A stretch of 64,000 bases of DNA. It comes from JBBIQH01 sp964475945 (lineage in GTDB: Archaea > Thermoproteota > Nitrososphaeria > Nitrososphaerales > Nitrosocaldaceae). The number at the start of each line of letters is the position of its first letter. The stretch's first letter is position 1. Under the pieces are notes generated by a model, which saw only the letters and a list, made by a program, of their open reading frames with translations, was not told the origin of the DNA and made no database searches. The position numbers and the translations under genes were made by a program. The stretch covers positions 62,001-126,000 of the forward strand of contig CAYYYF010000001.1 in NCBI GenBank assembly GCA_964475945.1. The letters are read 5' to 3'. Of the stretch, positions 33,054-40,522 are shown piece after piece.

Positions 33054-34784
33054 GTGAATATTCTAACTATAAGCATGGATGAGGATATCCTACTACTCAT
33101 AAAGAAGGTTGCATTAAAGAACGCTGTAGAGCATGATGGTAAGGCTAAGATAGATAGGGTTATAGCAAAGGTTATTGCATTAAGGAGCGATATAAAGGGT
33201 AGGATAAAGGATTACATACCTACCATAGCAGATGTTGTAGGCAAGGTTAACGCATTAAGCATAGAGGAGCAGAAGAGTATGCTTGAGAGTATTGCACCAG
33301 AGATGCTTGAAAAGAGTAAGATTTCATACGAGCAAAGGCTACCTCCATTACCCAATGCCATTCATGGCAAGGTTGTAACAAGGTTCCCACCTGAGCCCAA
33401 TGGTTATCCTCATATAGGTCATGCTAAAGCAGTTATAATAGATGAAGAGTATGCAAGGATGTATAATGGTAAGTTTATCCTACGTTTTGATGATACAAAC
33501 CCAGCAAAGGAGAGGTTAGAGTATTATCATGCAATAAGGGAAGGGTTGGAGTGGTTAAATGTAAAGCCTGATCTTGTAAAGAATACCTCTGATGATATAG
33601 AAGTGCTTTATAAATATGCAAAGATGCTTATAGATGCTGATGGTGCGTATGTATGCACATGTAAGCCTGAGGTTATAAAGCGTAACAGAGCCTTAGGGGT
33701 AGAGTGTGCATGTAGAGCATTGGGCAAAGAAGAGCATATTGAGCGTTGGGCAAAGATGTTTAATGAGTATAGACAGAATGAGGCTATCCTAAGGTTCAAG
33801 GGTGATATGAGGAGCAGTAATACGGTCATGAGGGATCCTACACTCTTCAGGATAATAGAGCATAAGCATCCACTGAAGGGTTACAGGTATAGGGTATGGC
33901 CTACCTATGACTTTGCATCATGCATAGAGGATAGCCTAGATGGGGTAACACATGCTATGAGGAGCAAGGAGTATGAGTTACGGAATGAACTATACTATGC
34001 GATACTTGATAGGCTTGGGTTAAGGAAGCCATTGGTGCTAGAGTTCTCAAGGTTAGAGTTTGAGGGTATGCCTGTATCAAAGAGGATGATAAAACCCCTT
34101 ATAGATAAAGGGTTGGTCTATGGATGGGATGATCCTAGGTTACCAACGCTTAAAGCATTGAGGAGGAGGGGTATAACGCCAGAGGCTATAAGGGAGTTTG
34201 TGCTCTCATTAGGGTTCACAAAGGCAGATACAAAACCACCATTTGAGGCATTGGAGGCTATTAATAGAAGGATAATAGATCCTATAGCAATTAGGCTTAA
34301 TGCTGTTATGTATAATAATTGCATAATACTTAAGATTGATCATGGTATAGAGAGCGTTACGGTAAAGAACCATCCTACAAATTATGCATTGGGTGTAAGG
34401 GAGGTTAGATTAAGCAATGAGTTCTATCTACCAAGGAATGATGTTCTTGCAAATGTAGGGAAGGAGCTTAGGTTAATAGACCTATTCAATGTTAGGGTAG
34501 AGGGTATAGATGATGGATACGCATTAGCATCATTCTCAGGGTTTGAGTTGAAGGATATACCAAAGGTGCAGTGGGTAAGCAAGTTAGATGCAAGGAGCGT
34601 TAAGATACTTATCCCAGGGCAGTTATACATAAACGGTGAATTTAATGCTAACAGCCTTGCAGAGGCTAATACTTATGTAGAATCATATGCAGATAACCTT
34701 GCTGTAGGCATGATGGTACAGTTCATAAGACTAGGCTTCTATAGGCTTGACTCTAAAGGTGTATTTATAATGGCACATAGGTGA
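33054..34784 (+). CDS. gltX: Glutamyl-tRNA synthetase, archaeal type
   Basis: 576 residues. The start is GTG at 33054, with an ATG at 33075 as alternative. An archaeal-type N-terminal helical domain of about 100 residues precedes the class I catalytic domain with RFPPEPNGYPHIGHAKAV (HIGH box, about 103-120), and MPVSKRMIKP is the KMSKS-like loop (about 338-347). The anticodon-binding beta-barrels occupy the C-terminal third. Archaea lacking GlnRS use a non-discriminating GluRS with GatDE; that applies here by family knowledge, not by sequence proof. Confidence 0.93.
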   Translation: MNILTISMDEDILLLIKKVALKNAVEHDGKAKIDRVIAKVIALRSDIKGRIKDYIPTIADVVGKVNALSIEEQKSMLESIAPEMLEKSKISYEQRLPPLPNAIHGKVVTRFPPEPNGYPHIGHAKAVIIDEEYARMYNGKFILRFDDTNPAKERLEYYHAIREGLEWLNVKPDLVKNTSDDIEVLYKYAKMLIDADGAYVCTCKPEVIKRNRALGVECACRALGKEEHIERWAKMFNEYRQNEAILRFKGDMRSSNTVMRDPTLFRIIEHKHPLKGYRYRVWPTYDFASCIEDSLDGVTHAMRSKEYELRNELYYAILDRLGLRKPLVLEFSRLEFEGMPVSKRMIKPLIDKGLVYGWDDPRLPTLKALRRRGITPEAIREFVLSLGFTKADTKPPFEALEAINRRIIDPIAIRLNAVMYNNCIILKIDHGIESVTVKNHPTNYALGVREVRLSNEFYLPRNDVLANVGKELRLIDLFNVRVEGIDDGYALASFSGFELKDIPKVQWVSKLDARSVKILIPGQLYINGEFNANSLAEANTYVESYADNLAVGMMVQFIRLGFYRLDSKGVFIMAHR

Positions 34785-34842
34785 TTACTAGGGCTAAAAA
34801 AGAACGTTAAAAATATATTGATTCTTTTAAGATTATACATTA

Positions 34843-35193
34843 TTGAGTATAGATGATAGATTTAACCTTGATAAGATACTGATGCATAAAAGGAAGAAGG
34901 GTAAGAGAGGCCCTCTGATGATATTAATTAGCATATTGGATAAGCTTGGTGATGGTGCTATCAATAGAACCCATCTAAGTTACAAGGCTAACCTGGATAT
35001 AAGAGTACTTAATAGATATCTCAAGTTTATGCAAGAGCGTGGTTTAGTATCATACAGCAACATAGACCCTACACTTGTAAGTATAACAGATAAAGGTATA
35101 CATGTGCTATACCACTTCAAGGCAGCACTAAGGATTATAGATGAGGATTGTGATATAGATAATAGATGCGTACTAAGGATGCATAAATTCTAG
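34843..35193 (+). CDS. Winged-helix DNA-binding protein
   Basis: 116 residues from a TTG start; the next in-frame ATG would cut into the conserved part. A single wHTH is seen: RGPLMILISILDKLGDGAINRTHLSYKANLDIRVLNRYLKFMQERGLVSY, then a wing and ITDKGIHVLYHFKAALRII. The layout resembles small archaeal Sso10a-like/HTH_45 proteins, which are abundant in Nitrososphaerota. The targets are unknown. Confidence 0.75.
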   Translation: MSIDDRFNLDKILMHKRKKGKRGPLMILISILDKLGDGAINRTHLSYKANLDIRVLNRYLKFMQERGLVSYSNIDPTLVSITDKGIHVLYHFKAALRIIDEDCDIDNRCVLRMHKF

Positions 35194-35228
35194 CAAAATA
35201 ATTATAAGGATTTATTTGTAGCATCTAT

Positions 35229-35537
35229 ATGGCTAAGGTACTTGTAGGTAAGGTAGATGATCTACAAGATGGTAAGATGAGGCATGTGGAGATTAATGGG
35301 AAGGATATCTTGCTTGCAAATGTTAATGGTAGATACTATGCTGTATCTGATATATGCAACCACGCTGGTGCAAATCTACACGAGGGTAAACTTGAAGGGG
35401 TATATGTAACATGCCCATGGCATAAGGCAGTATGGGATGTTACCAATGGACAATTGGTTAAATTCCCTGTAAGGTTGAAGAGCCTAGAGGTATATAAGAT
35501 AATTGTTGAGGAGAATAACATATACATTGATATCTAA
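35229..35537 (+). CDS. Rieske-type [2Fe-2S] ferredoxin
   Basis: 102 residues. The two ligand boxes CNHAGANLHEG and CPWHKAVWD give the Cys/His pairs of a Rieske cluster. No membrane anchor is present, so it is a soluble carrier of the bacterial dioxygenase-ferredoxin/NirD-like type. Its electron partner is not evident nearby. An AT-rich TATA-like region precedes it. Confidence 0.9.
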   Translation: MAKVLVGKVDDLQDGKMRHVEINGKDILLANVNGRYYAVSDICNHAGANLHEGKLEGVYVTCPWHKAVWDVTNGQLVKFPVRLKSLEVYKIIVEENNIYIDI

Positions 35538-35572
35538 GGTAAAAATAAAAATTTAATTTATTATTATTAGAA

Positions 35573-35716
35573 CTATACCTGTCTCTTCCTCCTTACCTCT
35601 ACCCTTGTTGATACCTCAACCTTCTCTGTCTCTGGCTTGCATGTCTTCACATGTGTATAGTACTCATCGTAATCCATCAGTAGGCCGCAGACCTCGCACC
35701 TTACTGCATGGCACAT
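35573..35716 (-). CDS. 47-residue C2HC zinc-finger mini-protein
   Basis: A short minus-strand frame starts at ATG 35716 and ends at TAG 35573-35575. It has CEVCGLL (Cys7, Cys10) followed by THVKTC (His22, Cys26), which together give a CxxC-x11-HxxxC zinc-binding pattern. The tail is basic (EVRRKRQV). Coding potential is supported by the coherent zinc motif and codons like its neighbours. It lies just downstream (minus strand) of the tRNA-Ala gene. The role is unknown; nucleic-acid binding is likely from the fold and charge. Confidence 0.6.
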   Translation of the reverse strand: MCHAVRCEVCGLLMDYDEYYTHVKTCKPETEKVEVSTRVEVRRKRQV

Positions 35717-35751
35717 GCATATAATTAGCAATAACCTGTACTTAACTATTG

Positions 35752-35852
35752 TGGACCGGGCGGGATTTGAACCCGCGACCTCTCGCTGATCCTAGCATAT
35801 GCTAGAACCACCCGCGTGCAAGGCGGGCATTCTACCGCTGAACTACCGGCCC
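35752..35852 (-). tRNA. tRNA-Ala (anticodon TGC) with an intron in the variable region
   Basis: On the minus strand: acceptor GGGCCGG with CCGGTCC, including the G3-U70 wobble that identifies tRNA-Ala, and A73. The D-arm is GTTC-AGCGGTA-GAAT and the anticodon arm CCCGC-CTTGCAC-GCGGG, anticodon TGC. The T-arm is GCGGG-TTCAAAT-CCCGC. Between the anticodon stem and T-stem are 34 nt where 5 are expected, so a 29-nt intron lies in or next to the variable loop (about 35782-35810, exact edges uncertain by a few bases). The intron carries a perfect CTAGCAT/ATGCTAG hairpin. CCA is not encoded. Confidence 0.9.
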
Positions 35853-35942
35853 ATGGTAAGAATCCCTCAAGTATGGAATTTAATTTTAACGGTAGATTCT
35901 TGTACCATAATTCATATTAAATATTTATGCATACATAGAAGT

Positions 35943-37337
35943 ATGCGATATCTATTGCTATTAACTGCTCTAGCACTATTGCTTCTTACTCCTATACAGG
36001 TATATGGGCATGGCTTAGGTAGAGAGACCATTGGACCAAAGAATGTTGGGGATAGGCTTGTATCATTGAATATCAACCTGCAGCCTGAGATAAGGGAGGC
36101 TGATAAGCAAGTTGATGTAACATTGAGTATAAAGGCTATAGATGAGGAGAGCAAGGATCCAATAAAAGGTATTATAGTATATGATATAGTAGTAAGCAAG
36201 TATGATACAGGGCAGATATTCAAGGAGAGGTTTCATGCAAGGCAAGGGCAGGATGAATTAAGGGTAGTATTCAAACCCAATGCAGGTGTTGAGCCTAGAA
36301 TTATTAAAGGCATGTATATTGATGGTATGGGTTATGGTGATGATGAGAATGTAATCATAGAGGGTCCAATATTCCTAGATGCAGGGCTTTACATATTGGA
36401 TGTAGATGTAGTTGCATTGAATGGGCAGCAGTTGGATAGACCAGTAAGGTATACAGCGAGGTTAACCATAGCAGAGGAGAAGGCATGGGGTATCTCATAT
36501 GAAGGCATTAAAGGTAATCTAACAACCATATCCTACTTTGAGAGGTTGAGTGAACTCAAGGTATACAAGGATAGCAGTAATAACTACAGGGTAGATGCAA
36601 TATCGAGTTTTAACTGGAGTAGTGAGTTTGTCAAGGATATCTCATTGCTACACTTTGAGTATTATATACCAAAGGATATGCATGAACTTGCTATGAGGGA
36701 GTTAAAGGGTTACATAAACAACATAGAGGTTCCAATAACAATAGATAGGGCTGCTGAGGGTTATGTCATAGTGCATTACATGATACCAAATAGTAGGTTA
36801 ATGAGTATGGTTGAGCAGGTGCAGGATAAGGATAGGCTCATCTTCAGCATAGTAACAGGTAATATGATAGAGGGCATGGAGGGGGTTGGTGATGCTGGTG
36901 ATGGTGCTGAGATAGACCCAAGTAAGATAACCTCATGGTCCGAGCCTATAAGGGTTAGGAGTAGCAACAACTCATTCATAGTAGAGGTTAGATACTCCCC
37001 GGTTGAGCCTACCATAGATGGTCAGATAGTATTTAACATAAAACTATATGATGCGAATACAACGGAGGAGATAAAGAGTATGAGGTATGATATAATGCTC
37101 TATGATAGCAATGGAAATCATATAGATAGAACCCATAGATCTGTTCAGACCAAGGATATACAGGTATACAAGGTGGATGCCCCAGGTACATACAAGGTTA
37201 TGCTGACAAATATAAATAGGAGTGGCGAGAGTGCATCATTTACTATTACAGTAATCCCAGAGTTCCCTGTAGCATTGCTTGTCATGGGTATAGGTGTTGC
37301 CACTGCCATAGCTGCAAGGAGGTTAAAGTATAGTTAG
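35943..37337 (+). CDS. Large exported surface protein with PEFG-like sorting signal
   Basis: 464 residues from the ATG at 35943; the longer frame reads back into the tRNA and is not credible. The signal peptide MRYLLLLTALALLLLTPIQVYG is followed by several beta-sandwich-like stretches, with an Ig-like final region (NNSFIVEVRYSPVEPTIDGQIVFNIKLYD). The C-terminus is VIPEFP, then a hydrophobic helix and AARRLKYS, matching the PEFG-CTERM class of Nitrososphaerota surface proteins. Function unknown. The last 56 bp overlap the convergent UDG gene. Confidence 0.75.
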   Translation: MRYLLLLTALALLLLTPIQVYGHGLGRETIGPKNVGDRLVSLNINLQPEIREADKQVDVTLSIKAIDEESKDPIKGIIVYDIVVSKYDTGQIFKERFHARQGQDELRVVFKPNAGVEPRIIKGMYIDGMGYGDDENVIIEGPIFLDAGLYILDVDVVALNGQQLDRPVRYTARLTIAEEKAWGISYEGIKGNLTTISYFERLSELKVYKDSSNNYRVDAISSFNWSSEFVKDISLLHFEYYIPKDMHELAMRELKGYINNIEVPITIDRAAEGYVIVHYMIPNSRLMSMVEQVQDKDRLIFSIVTGNMIEGMEGVGDAGDGAEIDPSKITSWSEPIRVRSSNNSFIVEVRYSPVEPTIDGQIVFNIKLYDANTTEEIKSMRYDIMLYDSNGNHIDRTHRSVQTKDIQVYKVDAPGTYKVMLTNINRSGESASFTITVIPEFPVALLVMGIGVATAIAARRLKYS

Positions 37338-37902
37338 AGTCAAGTGATGAGATTAATCCTGTAAGATTCTTTATATCCTTTACAAGTATATTCCTCAACC
37401 TTGGATTGTATATAACTGCTGCTGGATGGTACGTTGTAAGGCATGGATACCTTGCATAACCTATCTTCTTTATAACCACCCTGCCTATATGCTCCCTGAA
37501 TCTACCCCCTAGCAATGCATCATGTGCAGTCCTACCTAGGAGGCATATAACCCCTGGTCTTACAGCATCTATCTGCCTGTAGAGATAGTTTATGCATGCA
37601 AGCACCTCATCCTTCCTAGGCTTTCTATTGCTTGGGGGCCTGCACTTTACTACATTGGTTATGAATACCTGCTCCCTCCTTAGCCTAGCATATGCCAATG
37701 CCTGATCGAGTATCTTGCCTGCATGGCCTACAAACGGTCTGCCTGCCAGATCCTCGCTTGCACCTGGGGCTTCCCCTATAAACATTATTAGAGCATTATG
37801 CAACCCTTCCCCTGCTACTGCGTTTATCCTATTCTCTGCTAACCTGCATAACCTGCAAGCCTTAACCTCCTGCTCTATAACGCTAAGTATCCTATTACGC
37901 AA
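37282..37902 (-). CDS. udg: Uracil-DNA glycosylase, family 4 (Fe-S)
   Basis: 206 residues. Four-Cys iron-sulfur cluster: CRLC (Cys17, Cys20), then NVVKCRPPSNRKP and the downstream LACINY. The active-site motif GEAPGASEDLAGRPFVG and the late TYHPAAV motif are as in thermophilic family 4 UDGs. It removes uracil produced by cytosine deamination, important at high temperature. The start overlaps the stop of tldD upstream by 8 bp, suggesting an operon. Confidence 0.93.
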   Translation of the reverse strand: MRNRILSVIEQEVKACRLCRLAENRINAVAGEGLHNALIMFIGEAPGASEDLAGRPFVGHAGKILDQALAYARLRREQVFITNVVKCRPPSNRKPRKDEVLACINYLYRQIDAVRPGVICLLGRTAHDALLGGRFREHIGRVVIKKIGYARYPCLTTYHPAAVIYNPRLRNILVKDIKNLTGLISSLDSNYTLTSLQLWQWQHLYP

Positions 37903-39316
37903 CGCTCTTAACCACTGCTATACCTCTCACATATGGGCCTCCATTGCCCATGCGCATTGTCTGCATGGGATCACCCTTGCCACAGTTAAGTATAGGCCTT
38001 ATCTCATAGTGCTTGCTACATGCATCTATAGATGCAAAGAACTCTGGTGCATTACCCATTACTATAACATCCCTAAGCATCTCCCCTTCCTTAACCTCTC
38101 CTTGCTCTATCCTGTATGCATACTGGCATGATATACTCCAATTGTATCTATACATATCTATTGAGGGTACCTTCTGCCCGCATATAATATAGCCATGCCT
38201 TACATCCTTTACCATCTCCTCATACTCCCAATCAAGGGGCTTTATGTATGTGCATGCCATCCTTATCAATGGCATATACTCATATCCAGTAGCACGCATA
38301 CCAGCATTAGGTTCTACACCAAACTTTACTGCAGTGGCTCTGTTATGCATATGATTTACCAGTATACCATCCTTAACGAGCACCTTCTCCCTAGCAACTA
38401 CACCCTCATCATCATACCTGTAATGCCCTAGGGTGTATGGTATTGTAGGATCATCAGCAACGTTAAGTATGCTAGATCCTATCCTCTCTCCAAGCTTACC
38501 AGCCCACCATGCACCGCCTGCCCAAGCCATCTCATAGCCTAGAACCCTATCTGCCTCTGATGGATGCCCAAGTATCTCATGCGTAAGCAGTGCAACAAAG
38601 TCTGGATCCATTATAACTGTAGCCTTCTCCTCCTTAGCAGGCTTTGCTTTAAGTAGCCTTAATGCCTTCTCTGCTACATCCTCTGCTATGTCTAATATAT
38701 TATTGAGTATCTCAAGTCCTCCTCTCCCTCCCTCTGTCCTAGATACACTCTCACTCAACCCTTGCTCATATGCGGTAGCAGTTATGCTCATAACTGTATC
38801 AAGGTATGACTGCACTATCCTTGCACCCTCACTGCTCATGAACAACTTCTCTGTATAATCATAACCAGCAGTTACACTTGATCTATGTATGCTACTACCC
38901 TTGCTTCTTATCCTCTTATCACATTCTCTAGCAGTCTCTACAAGTTCATCAAACTTTACTCTTGTATCTAACTTGAATGGAATCTTAACGTTATCAGTGT
39001 AAGCCTTAACCTCTGCTAGGATTACCTTCTCCTTAACCTTTCTACTTGATGCCTTTGCTAACCTAACTGCCATCTCTGCTGCATATAATGCATCCTCAAG
39101 CCGCGGCTCTGCTACTGCATAGAAGCCCCATGCACCATCTGCTATAACCCTTACGCTCAACCCATTCTCCATGCTTGATGCCATATGCTCTATACTTGAG
39201 TTCTCTAGCAGTAACCCTCTACTCTCCCTATACTCATACCTAACATCAGCATAGCCTGCACCCATTGCTAATGCATGCTCCAATGCTCTTGATGCTAGAT
39301 GCTCATCTATATGCAT
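37895..39316 (-). CDS. tldD: TldD-family metalloprotease
   Basis: 473 residues. The HExxxH zinc motif occurs in LLTHEILGHPSEADR (about residues 222-236). The fold is the PmbA/TldD family, with the N-terminal AMGAGYADVRYEYRESRGLLLENSSIE and the C-terminal VIMGNAPEFFASIDACSKHYEIRPILNCGKG. TldD normally pairs with TldE/PmbA, which is not in this window. It is divergent from mre11. Confidence 0.92.
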   Translation of the reverse strand: MHIDEHLASRALEHALAMGAGYADVRYEYRESRGLLLENSSIEHMASSMENGLSVRVIADGAWGFYAVAEPRLEDALYAAEMAVRLAKASSRKVKEKVILAEVKAYTDNVKIPFKLDTRVKFDELVETARECDKRIRSKGSSIHRSSVTAGYDYTEKLFMSSEGARIVQSYLDTVMSITATAYEQGLSESVSRTEGGRGGLEILNNILDIAEDVAEKALRLLKAKPAKEEKATVIMDPDFVALLTHEILGHPSEADRVLGYEMAWAGGAWWAGKLGERIGSSILNVADDPTIPYTLGHYRYDDEGVVAREKVLVKDGILVNHMHNRATAVKFGVEPNAGMRATGYEYMPLIRMACTYIKPLDWEYEEMVKDVRHGYIICGQKVPSIDMYRYNWSISCQYAYRIEQGEVKEGEMLRDVIVMGNAPEFFASIDACSKHYEIRPILNCGKGDPMQTMRMGNGGPYVRGIAVVKSVA

Positions 39317-39370
39317 GTCTTTACTTGCTACATCTTAATATTAATATATATTCTTGAGCATATTAAAGGA

Positions 39371-40522
39371 ATGCAGATAATACATGTCTCAGATACCCAT
39401 CTAGGGTATAGGCAGTTCAACCTTCAGGAGAGGGAGGATGATATCTATGAGGCATTCAACGAGGTTATAGATACAGCAGTAAAGGATAAGGTAGATGCAG
39501 TTATACATGCAGGGGATATATTCCATGTACCAAGGCCATCAGGCTCTGCATTATATAAATTAACTGAGGCTATAAAGAGGTTGAATGAGCATAACATAAG
39601 GTTCTTCTTTACCCTAGGGGAGCATGATATAAGTAGGGTAAAGGATACGCCATTCCCAGCAATATTCAGCAAGATTCTTAACATGGCAGAGTATGTTGGT
39701 GATGGTAATCTTTATGAGCATAAAGGGGTGGTTATTACAGGGCTTCATAAGCATAGGAAGAGTGAGCATGATACAATCTTAAGAAAACTTAAGGAGATTG
39801 AGGGTAAGATTAAGGCATATAGTGCAAAGAAGGTTCTGGTAATGCACCAAGGGCTATATGAATTCCATGAGTATGCTGGAGAGTTGAATGTATATGAGCT
39901 ACCAAAGGGTTTCAACTACTATGCAATGGGGCATCTACACGATCATGCTTGCAAGCAGTTTAATGATATGCTAGTATGCTACCCTGGCTCAATAGATAAT
40001 ATGCAAGGAGAAGGTATAAGTGATACTAGTAGAGGATTCTACATGCTAGATCTCTCAAGGGATGTTAATGTAGAGTTTATTAAGGTTAAATCTGCAAGAA
40101 GGAATATAGTGTATGAGGTTGATTATGAGGAGTTAGAGGTTAAGGTAAATGAGATAATTGAGCAGGTAAGGGCAGGTAATTATAGTAAGAAGCCCATGGT
40201 TAGGCTAAAGATCAAGGGCAAAGCGGCTATAGACAATCTTATTGTATCAAGCATTTTATCAAGGTTAAATGAGCACTGTCTACACTATACTTGGGATATA
40301 ATAAGCAGTATGCAAGAGAGCAGCATGCTATATATGGAGAGGCCAGATGTAGATAAGGAGTTACTTAAGCTAGCAGAGAAGGCCTTGGATAGTGCTACTG
40401 CTGAGTTTGCTATAAATGAACTACTCCCTATACTTATTGATAATAGTATAAAGGATGCTATAGATGCTGTATGGGAGAGGTTCAATGAGAATAAAGTGAA
40501 GGAATATGATAAAGAGGGTTGA
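39371..40522 (+). CDS. mre11: DNA double-strand break repair nuclease Mre11
   Basis: 383 residues from the ATG at 39371; the frame is open further upstream but not conserved there. The phosphoesterase motifs are IHVSDTHLGY, HAGDIFH, LGEHDI, MHQGLYEFHEY and MGHLHDHA, and they supply the two-metal site. The C-terminal region is helical and would bind Rad50. Overlaps rad50 by 17 bp. Mre11-Rad50 processes broken DNA ends for recombination. herA and nurA do not follow, unlike in many archaea. Confidence 0.93.
   Translation: MQIIHVSDTHLGYRQFNLQEREDDIYEAFNEVIDTAVKDKVDAVIHAGDIFHVPRPSGSALYKLTEAIKRLNEHNIRFFFTLGEHDISRVKDTPFPAIFSKILNMAEYVGDGNLYEHKGVVITGLHKHRKSEHDTILRKLKEIEGKIKAYSAKKVLVMHQGLYEFHEYAGELNVYELPKGFNYYAMGHLHDHACKQFNDMLVCYPGSIDNMQGEGISDTSRGFYMLDLSRDVNVEFIKVKSARRNIVYEVDYEELEVKVNEIIEQVRAGNYSKKPMVRLKIKGKAAIDNLIVSSILSRLNEHCLHYTWDIISSMQESSMLYMERPDVDKELLKLAEKALDSATAEFAINELLPILIDNSIKDAIDAVWERFNENKVKEYDKEG

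Noticed and set aside
35799..35942. Longer start for the PEFG surface protein
   Set aside because: The extension reads antisense through tRNA-Ala, and a perfect signal peptide begins at 35943.
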